Positions 44,933 to 57,362 of a DNA stretch of 64,000 bases are shown here, one piece after another. A program made the translations under genes and the position numbers. The notes under the pieces were generated by a model. It saw only the letters and a list, made by a program, of their open reading frames with translations. It did not search any database and had not been told where the DNA came from. The stretch covers positions 1 through 64,000 of the forward strand of contig NZ_DF976995.1 of the NCBI RefSeq assembly GCF_001485475.2, given 5' to 3'. The first letter of the stretch is position 1; every line of letters begins with the position of its first letter. Origin of the DNA: Tepidanaerobacter syntrophicus (lineage in GTDB: Bacteria > Bacillota > Thermosediminibacteria > Thermosediminibacterales > Tepidanaerobacteraceae).

Positions 44933-46856
44933 AATGGAAAAAATGCATCTTTTGGCCCTGAAAAGCGAACAAAGCAAATTAATGCAGACTCTTCAAAAAA
45001 CAGGCATTGTAGAAGTGATTGATATTACAGAAGATGGAAACGAAGAAAAACAGGGACATAAAGAAGATAGAATCCGAGACGAAATTGCAAAAGAATTAGC
45101 GGAATTGGAAGCTAAGCTTAGCGATTTAAAGTTTGGTATTGATTTTTTAAAGCCCTATTCAAAATCTCCGAATCCTCTTATATATGGCAAGCCTGATGTA
45201 AAAAAAGATGAGCTGTCAGAGATTCTATCAGCTGAATCTAAAATTAAAAAAAGTCTTCAAGTGGTCTTTGATTTAGACAAAAAAATCGTGCACCTAAAAT
45301 CTGAAGAATCAAAGATATTAAACCAAATAGATTTTCTTATGCCCTGGCAAGGCCTTGATATTCCCTTAGAGCAATTGGGCTATACGGATAAAGCTGCTTT
45401 TATGGCAGGCGTTATTCCACGCAAATCAAAGGATAAGCTGGAAGAAAAAATAGAAGAAAACTCTTTGTTGGCAGATATAAAAGTTATCGGCGAAAGGCGA
45501 GATGACTTGTATGTGCTTATCATATATCATATAAGCGGCAAAGAAGAAATCCAAAACCTTTTCAAAGAGTTTTCGGTCACTATACAAGATTTTATGGGAC
45601 TTCAAGGAGCTCCTTCTGAAATAATAGAACAGAGTAAAAAAAGACTGGATGAGATACAAAAAGAGCGCGAAGCCATTAAGACTCAGGCTCAAGGCATGAC
45701 TCAAGAGCTATTTAATTTTGAAGTTCTATATGACTATTATATGATTGAAAAAGATAGAAAGACAAATACATTGAAGCTCTTTGACACCGATAAATCCTTT
45801 TATTTACAGGCTTGGATACCTAAGGAGCGCAAAACTTACATAACAGAGATTATATCTAAAATTACAGACATGGTTTATGTAGAATTTACAGAACCGGAAG
45901 AAAATGATGATATACCAGTTCTTCTTTCAAACTCAAAGCTGGTTGAACCATTTGAAGTAATTACCGAACTTTATAGCCTGCCGGATCCTCGCGGAATCGA
46001 TCCGAACCCTTATATGGCTCCATTCTACTGGATATTTTTTGGGATGATGCTAAGCGATGCAGGATACGGCATTATATTAAGCTTACTTACGGCTGTAGCG
46101 TTATTAAAGTTTAAGCTCGAAGGCTCAGGTAAGAAGTTTATAAAGATGTTTTTCCTCTGCGGAATATCCACAACTATCTGGGGCGCGATTTTCGGCGGTT
46201 GGTTTGGGGATCTTATCAAGATAAAGCCATTGTGGATAAATCCTTTAGACAATCCTATGGCTGTTTTAATAGTTTCATTTGCATTAGGCGTAATTCAAAT
46301 ATATACAGGGATAATATTAGAGGGATATAAAAACATTAGAGATGGTCATGTATTAGATGCCATAATGGATCAGGGATTCTGGCTTTTGCTTCTTACCGGT
46401 ATTTTAATGTTTGTATTCCAGCCGCTTGCGGGAATAGCAAAGTATTTAGCTATTATTGGGGTAGTTGGTCTTGTATTAACTCAAGGAAGAGCGCAAAAAA
46501 ACGTTCTAATGAAATTTGCTTCCGGTGTTTTAAGTTTATATAATATAACAGGTTATTTAAGCGATTTACTATCTTACTCCAGACTATTGGCCTTAGGCCT
46601 TACTACTGGTGTTATAGCTAGTGTTATAAATACAATGGCAAAGACGATAAGTGGAAGCATTATAGGGTTCATAATTATGATTTTAGTATTATTAGGCGGA
46701 CACGTATTTAATATAGTAATCAATGCATTAGGTGCATATGTTCACAGCAGCCGTTTGCAGTATATTGAATTCTTCAGTAAGTTTTATGAAAGTGGCGGAC
46801 GGGCGTTTGACCCCTTAAGAATTAAAACAACTTATGTTAAGTTGGAAGATTTATAA
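44919..46856 (+). CDS. ntpI: V/A-type ATPase subunit I (stator membrane subunit a)
   Basis: The 645-residue protein has a soluble coiled-coil N-terminal half (1-335) and a C-terminal membrane half with seven to eight segments. The GDLIKIKPLW, NITGYLSDLLSYSRLLALGLT and GGHVFNIVINALGAYVHSSR stretches form the ion-channel region; the Arg of SYSRLLALGL is the conserved half-channel arginine. It forms the stator path for ions against the K ring. Confidence 0.95.
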   Translation: MAIVKMEKMHLLALKSEQSKLMQTLQKTGIVEVIDITEDGNEEKQGHKEDRIRDEIAKELAELEAKLSDLKFGIDFLKPYSKSPNPLIYGKPDVKKDELSEILSAESKIKKSLQVVFDLDKKIVHLKSEESKILNQIDFLMPWQGLDIPLEQLGYTDKAAFMAGVIPRKSKDKLEEKIEENSLLADIKVIGERRDDLYVLIIYHISGKEEIQNLFKEFSVTIQDFMGLQGAPSEIIEQSKKRLDEIQKEREAIKTQAQGMTQELFNFEVLYDYYMIEKDRKTNTLKLFDTDKSFYLQAWIPKERKTYITEIISKITDMVYVEFTEPEENDDIPVLLSNSKLVEPFEVITELYSLPDPRGIDPNPYMAPFYWIFFGMMLSDAGYGIILSLLTAVALLKFKLEGSGKKFIKMFFLCGISTTIWGAIFGGWFGDLIKIKPLWINPLDNPMAVLIVSFALGVIQIYTGIILEGYKNIRDGHVLDAIMDQGFWLLLLTGILMFVFQPLAGIAKYLAIIGVVGLVLTQGRAQKNVLMKFASGVLSLYNITGYLSDLLSYSRLLALGLTTGVIASVINTMAKTISGSIIGFIIMILVLLGGHVFNIVINALGAYVHSSRLQYIEFFSKFYESGGRAFDPLRIKTTYVKLEDL

Positions 46857-46919
46857 TACTAACTTATTAAATACTAATTTGTATTATGATTTATAATAAA
46901 TTTTGAGGAGGAATTGTAA

Positions 46920-47399
<480 letters not shown>

Positions 47400-47413
47400 G
47401 GGAGTGTCTTGCC

Positions 47414-48016
47414 GTGGAGGGTATTGCAAGAATAAAAGAGACTATATTAGAAGAAGCAAAACAAGAAAAAGAAAAAATTATTAATGAGGCGAAAACGCAA
47501 GCAAAAGAAATAGAGGCAAGGTATAAAAGCCAAGTCGATCAAATACTTGGCAGCATATTAGAAAAGGCAAAAAAAGCGGCAGAAGAGAAAAAACGCAGAA
47601 TAATTTCCATGGCTGAACTAGAAAATAGAAAAGGCCTGCTTAAAGCAAAACAGGAAATTATTGATGAGGTTTTTGAAAAGGCGAAGAAAAAATTAAAAGC
47701 TCTGCCGGATGAACAGTATCGAAATCTTATAGCCGATATGCTTATAAAAAGCACAATTACAGGAAATGAAGAAGTTATAATATCCGAAAGTGACAGACAG
47801 AGGATAACACCGGAATTTATCAAAGAAATTAATGAAAAACTTAAAGATATGTGCAAGCAGGGAAATTTGAGAATTTCCAAAACTTCAGAAGATATGATAG
47901 GCGGTTTTATCTTAAAGTCTGAAGATGTAGAAATCAACAGCACATTTGATTCCCTTATAAAAATGGAAAGGGAAGAATTGGAAACAGAAATAGCCAAAAT
48001 ACTTTTCGAGGAGTGA
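47414..48016 (+). CDS. ntpE: V/A-type ATPase subunit E (peripheral stalk)
   Basis: The 200-residue protein has a long charged N-terminal helix (ILEEAKQEKEKIINEAKTQA) and a globular C-terminal part with GGFILKSEDVEINSTFDSL, the conserved E-subunit end. GTG start; GGGAGTG lies upstream. It pairs with the G/H stalk and holds the catalytic head. Confidence 0.92.
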   Translation: MEGIARIKETILEEAKQEKEKIINEAKTQAKEIEARYKSQVDQILGSILEKAKKAAEEKKRRIISMAELENRKGLLKAKQEIIDEVFEKAKKKLKALPDEQYRNLIADMLIKSTITGNEEVIISESDRQRITPEFIKEINEKLKDMCKQGNLRISKTSEDMIGGFILKSEDVEINSTFDSLIKMEREELETEIAKILFEE

Positions 48017-48020
48017 TTAA

Positions 48021-49025
48021 ATGGCTAAAGATACAGATTTCTTATACGTTTCGGCTAGAATAAAGTTTTTAGAAACTAAGCTCCTCGGAAAAAGCGCCAT
48101 CGACAGGCTTCTTGATGCTCCCGGTATAGATGATGCCCTAAAAGCGCTGAGTGATACAGAGTATGGCAGCGATATTGCTGAAATGGAAAATATATATGAT
48201 TTTGAAAAGGTTTTAGAGCACAGTATGTTAAGGACCATTGATACGCTCAAAGAATCCTTCAAGAATCATGAGCTGATAAGATTTTTTAACCTTAAAAATG
48301 ATTATCACAATCTTAAAGTGATTTTAAAGGGCAATATCCTGGGCACAGAAGTCAAGGAGTACTTTTCACATCTAGGTGAAGTTTCGCCTGAAGAAATGCA
48401 AAAATATGCCCAGGGCGAAAACAGCGCAGCTGTACCGGATAATTTCAAAGAGGCATATGACAAAGCCTTAGAAATTTACGATGCGACAAAAGACCCGCAA
48501 AAAATCGATCTGTTTTTAGACCAAGCCTTATTTAAAGAGATGGAAAAAATTACAGAGCAATCAAAAATTCCTTTTTTAAAAGTATACTTAGCCGCACTTT
48601 CCGATATTACAAATATAAAAACAATGTTGAGGCTTAAAAAAGCAGATTCAGACATACGAACGTTAGAAAGCGCGTTGGTCGTTGGCGGCAGTTTAAAGAG
48701 CGATTTTTTTAAGGAGATTTTTACAGGCAGCACTCAGAGCATAATAGAGGCCTTTAGTTCAACGCCTTATTATGAGATAGTTGAAGAAGGTCTTACGGCC
48801 TGGGAGTCTACAGGCAGTCCTCTAGTGCTTGAAAAAATGGCCGATAATTACTTAATGGCTCTTGCGAGAAAAGGCTTGTATACACCTTTTGGCCCGGAAA
48901 CAGTAGTAGGATATATGGCAGCAAGAGACAATGAGCTAAAGCTTCTAAGAATTATCCTAGTTGGAAAGATTAATGGCATATCCTCGGATATGATAAGGGA
49001 GCGATTAAGAGATGTCTACATATAA
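48021..49025 (+). CDS. ntpC: V/A-type ATPase subunit C (rotor adaptor)
   Basis: The 334-residue V-type subunit C/d joins the central shaft to the K ring. It has the repeated three-part helical build (FLYVSARIKFLETKLL, FNLKNDYHNLKVILKG, DITNIKTMLRLKK, DNELKLLRIILVGK). It starts 4 bases after ntpE and overlaps the F subunit gene by 14 bases. Confidence 0.92.
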   Translation: MAKDTDFLYVSARIKFLETKLLGKSAIDRLLDAPGIDDALKALSDTEYGSDIAEMENIYDFEKVLEHSMLRTIDTLKESFKNHELIRFFNLKNDYHNLKVILKGNILGTEVKEYFSHLGEVSPEEMQKYAQGENSAAVPDNFKEAYDKALEIYDATKDPQKIDLFLDQALFKEMEKITEQSKIPFLKVYLAALSDITNIKTMLRLKKADSDIRTLESALVVGGSLKSDFFKEIFTGSTQSIIEAFSSTPYYEIVEEGLTAWESTGSPLVLEKMADNYLMALARKGLYTPFGPETVVGYMAARDNELKLLRIILVGKINGISSDMIRERLRDVYI

Positions 49026-49343
49026 AATGGCTGTGGTAGGAGATAAAGACACAGTTCTTGCTTTCAAATCTCTGGGTGTTGATATATTCCCCGTGCTGGA
49101 CGGCAAAGAAGCAAGCTTTACAATGACGAGGCTTGCAAAAGATAATTATGCTGTAATTTTTGTAACAGAGCAAATAGCTAAAGAAATCCCGGAGAAAATA
49201 GATCAATTTAGAAATCAGATGCTCCCGGCAATTACCTTGATTCCAAGTAACCAAGGGAGTTTAGGGATAGGTATGGGAGAAGTCAAGAAATCCGTGGAAA
49301 AAGCCATTGGAGTAGATATCATTTTTGGAAAAGAGGGAGAGGA

Positions 49344-49347
<4 letters not shown>
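49012..49347 (+). CDS. ntpG: V/A-type ATPase subunit F
   Basis: The 111-residue central-stalk subunit opens with [20 protein letters not shown] and carries [17 protein letters not shown], both typical of V-ATPase F. It overlaps its neighbours on both sides (14 and 4 bases), implying coupled translation. Confidence 0.93.
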
Positions 49348-51109
<1,762 letters not shown>

Positions 51110-51113
<4 letters not shown>

Positions 51114-52498
51114 TTAAAGAATACAGGACAGCTAGAGAGATTGCAGGCCCCTTGATGATGGTTGAAAATGTGGAAGGCGTAAAATACAATGAGCTTGTTG
51201 AAATAGAAACAGCATCAGGCGAAATACGACGAGGCCAGGTACTCGAAATTGATGGAGATAAAGCACTGGTTCAGCTTTTCGAAGGCTCAACAGGACTGAA
51301 TATAAATGACTGCAAAATTAGATTTTTAGGCAAAAGCATTCAGCTTGGCGTCTCAGCCGATATGCTAGGAAGAGTATTTGACGGATCGGGAAGGCCAAAA
51401 GATAACGGTCCGAAGATTATCGCGGAAAAACGGCTTGATATTGACGGCAGCCCTATAAATCCGGCTGCTAGAGACTACCCCTCAGAGTTCATCCAGACCG
51501 GTATCTCGGCAATTGACGGATTAAATACCCTTGTCAGAGGCCAGAAACTGCCGATATTTTCAGGTTCAGGTCTGCCCCATGCCCAGCTTGCAGCTCAGAT
51601 AGCAAGACAGGCTAAGGTGCTTGGTGCAGAAAGCAAATTCGCTGTTGTATTTGCAGCAATGGGCATTACCTTTGAAGAAGCAAATTACTTCATATCTGAC
51701 TTTAGAAAAACAGGCGCCATAGATAGATCTGTACTTTTTATAAATCTTGCAAACGATCCGGCAATCGAACGTATATCTACTCCTCGTATGGCGCTTACAT
51801 GCGCAGAGTTTCTTGCCTTCGAAAAAGACATGCATGTTTTGGTTATACTAACCGATATGACTAATTATTGTGAGGCCCTTCGAGAGGTCTCTGCGGCACG
51901 AAAAGAGGTTCCCGGACGCAGAGGCTATCCCGGCTACTTATACACTGACCTTTCATCAATATATGAAAGAGCCGGACGATTAAAGGGAAAGAAAGGTTCA
52001 ATTACCCAAATACCGATTTTAACAATGCCAGAAGATGACAAGACTCACCCTATACCTGACCTAACCGGTTATATAACCGAAGGCCAGATAATCTTGAGCC
52101 GAGAACTGTTTACAAAAGGAATAACCCCTCCGATTGATGTTTTGCCTTCCTTGTCAAGACTTAAAGATAAAGGAATCGGTAAAGGCAAAACCAGAGAAGA
52201 CCACGCAGATACCATGAACCAGCTTTTTGCTGCATATGCTCGCGGTAAAGAAGCTAAGGAACTTGCGGTAATTTTGGGAGAAGCGGCTCTTAGTGATGCG
52301 GATAAACTTTTTGCAAAGTTTGCCGATGAGTTTGAAAAACGCTATGTTTCTCAGGGAGAAAATGAGGACAGAAGTATCGAAGAAACCCTCAATCTTGGAT
52401 GGGAGCTGTTGACAATCCTGCCTAAAGCGGAACTAAAGAGGGTAAGAGATGAGTATATCGAAAAATATCTGCCTGACAAGGGAGAAGATCAACAATGA
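51110..52498 (+). CDS. ntpB: V/A-type ATPase regulatory subunit B
   Basis: The 462-residue non-catalytic head subunit has [20 protein letters not shown] and a degenerate P-loop ([16 protein letters not shown]), then [20 protein letters not shown] and [19 protein letters not shown]. Four-base overlaps with the A and D genes support equal expression. Confidence 0.97.
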
Positions 52499-53115
52499 AT
52501 ACTCGAGTAAACCCAACTCGTATGGAACTTACTCGCCTAAAAAGGCAGATAGTTGTGGCAAGGCGCGGACATAAGCTCCTTAAAGACAAACAAGACGAGC
52601 TCATAAAGCGGTTTATTGATTTAATTAAAGAAAATAAGCGATTAAGAGAAGAAGTTGAGCATGATCTGGAAATAGCTTTAAAGAGTTTTATAATGGCGCG
52701 AAGCCAGATGCCTCAAGAAGTTTTGGAAGAAAGTCTTATGATTCCAACAGCGCGAGTAAGTATCGAAATAGGCAAACAGAACATCATGAGTGTAAACGTT
52801 CCAAAGATAAATATTCATCAAGAAGAAGGCGGAAATATTTATTCCTACGGCCTTGCGAACACGTCTGCAGAGCTAGACAGTGCCATAAGCATACTTGCCG
52901 GTATGCTTCCGAAGATGCTAAAGCTTTCAGAAATAGAAAAAACCTGCCAATTGATGGCTGACGAAATCGAAAAGACAAGGCGCAGAGTCAATGCTCTAGA
53001 ATATGTTATGATACCTTCCATGGAAGAAACCATAAAATATATAACCATGAAACTTGATGAAAATGAACGCTCAACAATAACAAGACTCATGAAAATCAAA
53101 GAGATGGTTATGTAA
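52495..53115 (+). CDS. ntpD: V/A-type ATPase subunit D (central shaft)
   Basis: The 206-residue protein opens [20 protein letters not shown] and ends with a long helix ([20 protein letters not shown]), the coiled coil of the rotating shaft. Last gene of the ATPase unit. Confidence 0.95.
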   Translation: MNTRVNPTRMELTRLKRQIVVARRGHKLLKDKQDELIKRFIDLIKENKRLREEVEHDLEIALKSFIMARSQMPQEVLEESLMIPTARVSIEIGKQNIMSVNVPKINIHQEEGGNIYSYGLANTSAELDSAISILAGMLPKMLKLSEIEKTCQLMADEIEKTRRRVNALEYVMIPSMEETIKYITMKLDENERSTITRLMKIKEMVM

Positions 53116-53118
53116 ATC

Positions 53119-53157
53119 AAAAACCCTTACCACTGCTTATGTGTGTAAGGGTTTTAA
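53119..53157 (+). terminator. Terminator of the ATPase operon
   Basis: AAAACCCTTAC (53120-53130) pairs with GTAAGGGTTTT (53145-53155), the last four bases being T. Confidence 0.85.
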
Positions 53158-53261
53158 CATATATTAAACCTGAAAAGAGGATTTCCAAAAAATAAAGAGA
53201 ATTATCATATTACAGGATAATTGTATAGGATAATTCGGAAGTGAAGGGATTGACTTACTAA

Positions 53262-53918
53262 ATGAAGTCTGTTGCAATTATTATTCCTGCATATAATGAA
53301 GCACCCAGAATAGGAGCGGTTCTTAACGTGGTATGCAGTTATCCGCGAGAGAAACGCATCGTTGTAGTTGATGACGGTTCGAAAGATGCAACTTATGAAG
53401 CTGCAAAAAATTACGATGTAGAAAAAATAATAAGACATGATAGAAACTTAGGGAAGGGCGCAGCTCTTCAAACCGGAATAGATTACATTAAAGATTCTCC
53501 TTTGTGGCTTTTTATTGATGCAGATTTGATAAACCTTGACCATCACCATTTAGATCAGCTGCTTTTTCCGCTTGAAGAAGATTCAAGAGTTGGTATGACA
53601 ATCGGGATGCTTGTCAGTAAAAGCAAGAAAAACGTCAATCTTGCACAAAAGTATTTTTCAATTTTAAATGGCCAGCGAGGACTTGCCAATTTTTTTGTAA
53701 AAAGCCTGCCTTCCCTTGCCTGGGCAAGATTTGGAGTAGAAGTTTTTCTAAGCAATATAGCAAAGATGAATAATGTTTCGGTTGTAGAGCCTATATTAAA
53801 TAATGTAACTCATTATACTAAGGAAGAAAAATACGGCTTTATTTATGGGTTTCCATACAGACTTAGAATGTATAAAGAATGCCTGTATGCCTACTTTAAT
53901 TGGAAAAAATATATTTAA
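53262..53918 (+). CDS. Family 2 glycosyltransferase
   Basis: The 218-residue soluble GT-A enzyme has VAIIIPAYNEAPRIG, VVVDDGSKDAT and the metal-binding DAD in WLFIDADLI. No membrane segments are seen, in contrast to many polyprenyl-linked transferases. The role could be wall or compatible-solute synthesis; nothing here decides it. It lies where related genomes have short genes between the ATPase operon and murA. Confidence 0.82.
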   Translation: MKSVAIIIPAYNEAPRIGAVLNVVCSYPREKRIVVVDDGSKDATYEAAKNYDVEKIIRHDRNLGKGAALQTGIDYIKDSPLWLFIDADLINLDHHHLDQLLFPLEEDSRVGMTIGMLVSKSKKNVNLAQKYFSILNGQRGLANFFVKSLPSLAWARFGVEVFLSNIAKMNNVSVVEPILNNVTHYTKEEKYGFIYGFPYRLRMYKECLYAYFNWKKYI

Positions 53919-53933
53919 ATCATTTTTATGCTC

Positions 53934-53962
53934 TTGTAACAGGAATGTATTTAATGTAAACT
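53934..53962 (+). promoter_or_regulatory. Sigma-A promoter for murA
   Basis: TTGTAA (53934-53939) and TAAACT (53957-53962) are 17 bases apart, 59 bases before murA. Confidence 0.5.
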
Positions 53963-54020
53963 TAAAAGGGTGTAATTTAACCAACTTTGACAGTTAAATA
54001 AACTATCGGAGGGAAAACCA

Positions 54021-55274
54021 TTGTCAAGTATTGTTGTTGAAGGGGGAAAACCTCTTAAAGGAACGGTAAGAATAAGTAGTGCGAAAAATGCGGTTTTACC
54101 TGTAATGGCAGCGGCTTTACTTACTGAGGCCGAATGTGCAATTGAAGACGCTCCCGAACTTGAGGATGTAAAAGTAATGCGAGAAGTATTAAGGGCTATG
54201 GGAGCCGATGTCTGCCGCCAGGGAGACTGTATAAAAATAAGTGCTAAAACAGTAAGCTCGTTTGAGGCTCCCTATGACTTGGTAAGAAAAATGAGGGCTT
54301 CTTTTCTGGTGATGGGGCCTACTCTTGCCAGAAAAGGAAGAGCGCGTATTTCTATGCCGGGAGGATGTGCAATAGGTTCTAGACCAATAGACCTGCATTT
54401 AAAAGGATTTGCCGCCTTAGGTGCTGATATTGAACTAGGACATGGATTTGTTGAGGCTAAATGCGATAAGCTTATAGGAGCTCCGATTTATCTAGACTTT
54501 CCCAGTGTAGGAGCTACAGAGAATATAATGATGGCAGCGTCTTTGGCCGAAGGCCAGACAACTATTGAAAATGCAGCTAAAGAACCTGAAATAATTGATT
54601 TGGCAAATTTTCTAAATAGTATGGGAGCAAAGATTCGCGGCGCAGGCACTGATATAATAAAAATCGAAGGCGTAAAAGAACTTGCAGGAATTTCATATAC
54701 AGTGATTCCCGACAGAATTGAAACAGGCACCTTTCTTGTAGCAGGAGCGATAACGGGAGGCAATATACTTTTAGAAAACGTTGTTCCTGAGCACTTAAAA
54801 CCTGTAATAGCAAAACTTATAGAATGCGGTGCAAAAGTTGCAGAAGAGCCTGAGGGTCTTAGAGTAATCGGTGATGGCAGGCCTCGCCCTTCGGATATCA
54901 AGACTCTGCCGTATCCCGGATTCCCAACAGACATGCAGGCTCAGATGATGGCTTATCTTAGCATTGCAGACGGAACAAGCATGGTTACCGAAACGGTTTT
55001 TGAAAATCGATTTATGCATGTAGAAGAGCTAAAACGCATGGGTGCAAAGATAAAAATCGAAGGAAGAAGTGCAATAATCGAGGGAGTTGAAAAGCTTTCA
55101 GGAGCGCCGGTTAAGGCTACTGATCTTAGAGCAGGGGCTGCTTTGATTTTAGCAGGCCTTGCCGCGGAAGGTTTGACACAGGTTATGAATACTCATCATA
55201 TTTACCGCGGTTATGTAGATATTGTTGGAAAACTTAGAAGTTTAGGAGCTACCATAACAGAAAGCGAACAATAA
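54021..55274 (+). CDS. murA: UDP-N-acetylglucosamine 1-carboxyvinyltransferase
   Basis: MurA transfers enolpyruvate to UDP-GlcNAc, the first committed step of peptidoglycan synthesis and the fosfomycin target. The 417-residue protein shows Lys22 in [10 protein letters not shown] and the catalytic Cys116 in [16 protein letters not shown] start behind GGAGGG. Firmicutes often carry two copies; this one holds the murAA position before mbl. Confidence 0.95.
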   Translation: MSSIVVEGGKPLKGTVRISSAKNAVLPVMAAALLTEAECAIEDAPELEDVKVMREVLRAMGADVCRQGDCIKISAKTVSSFEAPYDLVRKMRASFLVMGPTLARKGRARISMPGGCAIGSRPIDLHLKGFAALGADIELGHGFVEAKCDKLIGAPIYLDFPSVGATENIMMAASLAEGQTTIENAAKEPEIIDLANFLNSMGAKIRGAGTDIIKIEGVKELAGISYTVIPDRIETGTFLVAGAITGGNILLENVVPEHLKPVIAKLIECGAKVAEEPEGLRVIGDGRPRPSDIKTLPYPGFPTDMQAQMMAYLSIADGTSMVTETVFENRFMHVEELKRMGAKIKIEGRSAIIEGVEKLSGAPVKATDLRAGAALILAGLAAEGLTQVMNTHHIYRGYVDIVGKLRSLGATITESEQ

Positions 55275-55277
55275 TAT

Positions 55278-56234
55278 ATGAAAGCAGGCGTAAATGTGGT
55301 AAAACCAAAGGCCCTGAAAAAGGGCGACACCATCGGGGTTGTGGCCCCAAGTGGTTTTTCCGAAGAAAGCAATTTAAATAAGGCAAAAGCTATTCTTGAA
55401 AATGAAGGCTATATAGTAAAATGTGGAAAATCATGCTATGAAAAATATGGCTATCTTGCAGGACATGATGAAATAAGAGCCGAAGACATAAATCTGATGT
55501 TTCAAAACCCTGAAATCGATGCGGTTTTTTGCATGAAAGGCGGCTATGGAGCGCCTAGAATATTAGACCGGATAGACTACGAAAGCATTTCAAAAAACCC
55601 AAAAATATTTATCGGATACAGTGATATTACAGCACTGCACATACCATTTGTACAAAAATCCGGCTTAGTTACATTTCACGGCCCCATGCTCACATCTGAT
55701 TTTTTGTCAAAGGAATTTTTCGAGCAAGCATTTCGGGATATGCTGCGGGCGCTGACAACTCCAGAGCCTCTTGGGAAAATAAAAGCTCCGCCAATGTGTC
55801 CGAAAGAAGAGATGCTCGTTGCCGGATCAGCAGAAGGCACTACTATTGGCGGCAACTTGTCACTTATAGCAGCATCTCTAGGAACTCCTTATGAGATTGA
55901 TACAAAACAAAAACTCCTACTGCTTGAAGACGTTGACGAGGAACCTTACAGCATAGACAGAATGCTTACTCAACTAAGACTTGCAGGTAAATTGGAAGAA
56001 GCTTCAGGAATTGTTCTAGGCCAGTTTACAAATTGTAATCCGAAAGAACCTGAAAACAGTCTGACCCTCGATGAGGTTTTCCTCGATATACTTGTCCCTT
56101 TAGGAAAACCGATAATAAAAAATGTTTGCTTTGGTCACGGACCTTATAAATATACCCTGCCGCTGGGTGTAAAAGCCAGGATAGACCAAGAAGAAACTGC
56201 TTTTATAGTGGAGGAAAGCGCACTTCACTTATAA
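55278..56234 (+). CDS. LD-carboxypeptidase family protein (peptidase S66)
   Basis: The 318-residue cytosolic serine peptidase has IGVVAPSGFSEE, the nucleophile Ser in IGYSDITALH, Glu in LLLEDVDEEPYSIDRML and His in CFGHGPYKYTLPLG. S66 members cut murein tetrapeptides (LdcA) or peptide-nucleotide toxins (MccF). Location right after murA favours murein recycling. It starts 3 bases after the murA stop. Confidence 0.9.
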   Translation: MKAGVNVVKPKALKKGDTIGVVAPSGFSEESNLNKAKAILENEGYIVKCGKSCYEKYGYLAGHDEIRAEDINLMFQNPEIDAVFCMKGGYGAPRILDRIDYESISKNPKIFIGYSDITALHIPFVQKSGLVTFHGPMLTSDFLSKEFFEQAFRDMLRALTTPEPLGKIKAPPMCPKEEMLVAGSAEGTTIGGNLSLIAASLGTPYEIDTKQKLLLLEDVDEEPYSIDRMLTQLRLAGKLEEASGIVLGQFTNCNPKEPENSLTLDEVFLDILVPLGKPIIKNVCFGHGPYKYTLPLGVKARIDQEETAFIVEESALHL

Positions 56235-56318
56235 ATTTAAAATAAAAAAGGATTTTGGAAAAAAATGTAGAATTAAAATTTAAATGCGCTAAATTAAATA
56301 GGAGGTAAAGAATTTTTT

Positions 56319-57323
56319 ATGGATATAGGTATTGATTTAGGAACTGCTTCAGTTCTCGTATATGTTAAAGGCAAGGGAATTGTCCTACAGGAACCTTCTG
56401 TAGTTGCTATGGATAAATCAACCGGCAAGATGCTGGCTGTTGGAGAAGCGGCTCGCAAGATGATTGGGCGCACCCCGGGAAATATAGTGGCTATCCGCCC
56501 GCTAAAGGAAGGGGTTATTGCCGATTATTCTACTACAGAAATAATGCTCAAATATTTCATGAGTAAAATAGGGGCAAGCAGGATTTTCAGACCTCGAATA
56601 ATGATATGTGTGCCAACTGTGGTTACGACAGTTGAAAAAAGAGCTGTCATTGAAGCTGCCGCCGCGGCAGGGGCAAGGCAAACATATCTGATAGAGGAGC
56701 CGATAGCTGCTGCCATAGGTGCAGGCATAGATATTTCAAAACCTTTTGGAAGTATGGTAGTTGATATTGGCGGAGGAACCACTGATATAGCTGTCATGTC
56801 ATTAGGTGGCATTGTCTGCGGTGAGTCTCTTAGAGTAGCAGGAGATAAGTTTGACGATTCAATTGTAAGATTTGTAAAAAAAGAATTTAACCTTATGATA
56901 GGCGAACGCACTGCTGAAGAAGTAAAGATAAATATAGCCAATGTTTTCCCTGAAAGCGAAGAAGATAGAGCTGTTTCTATGGAGGTAAGAGGACGCAGCT
57001 TAATAAGTGGTCTTCCGCAAAATATTACAATTAATGCGGGACAAACATGCGAAGCGCTCCAAGAGCCTGTAGAACAGATCGTAAATGCGATATATGGTGT
57101 TTTAGAAAAGACACCGCCTGAACTTGCGTCTGATATAAGCGAAAGAGGAATTGTAATGACAGGTGGCGGCTCACTGTTAAAAGGAATGGACAAGATAATT
57201 TCTACTCGCACAGGCATTCCCGTCATAATTGCAGAAAATGCCATTTCAGCTGTTGCTATAGGGGCAGGAAAAGCTCTTGAAAATCTCGATATGCTGGGAC
57301 CACACGCGATTTACACAAAATAG
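56319..57323 (+). CDS. mbl: MreB/Mbl-family cell-shape actin
   Basis: The 334-residue actin-like protein has the phosphate-1 loop DIGIDLGTASVLVYVKGKG, phosphate-2 VVDIGGGTTDIAVMSLGG and the adenosine motif VMTGGGSLLKGMD. It organises lateral wall synthesis in rods. The place next to flgF-flgG matches mbl of B. subtilis, so mbl is preferred over mreB. AGGAGG precedes the ATG. Confidence 0.92.
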   Translation: MDIGIDLGTASVLVYVKGKGIVLQEPSVVAMDKSTGKMLAVGEAARKMIGRTPGNIVAIRPLKEGVIADYSTTEIMLKYFMSKIGASRIFRPRIMICVPTVVTTVEKRAVIEAAAAAGARQTYLIEEPIAAAIGAGIDISKPFGSMVVDIGGGTTDIAVMSLGGIVCGESLRVAGDKFDDSIVRFVKKEFNLMIGERTAEEVKINIANVFPESEEDRAVSMEVRGRSLISGLPQNITINAGQTCEALQEPVEQIVNAIYGVLEKTPPELASDISERGIVMTGGGSLLKGMDKIISTRTGIPVIIAENAISAVAIGAGKALENLDMLGPHAIYTK

Positions 57324-57362
57324 CTTTAAATAATATAATTTGAAATGAGGGGAGGTGGTTTT

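Noticed and set aside
56525-57244. 239-codon minus-strand frame
   Set aside because: It is an antisense shadow of mbl, whose actin motifs are complete on the plus strand; the translation is Ser/Ile/Pro-rich without any family feature.
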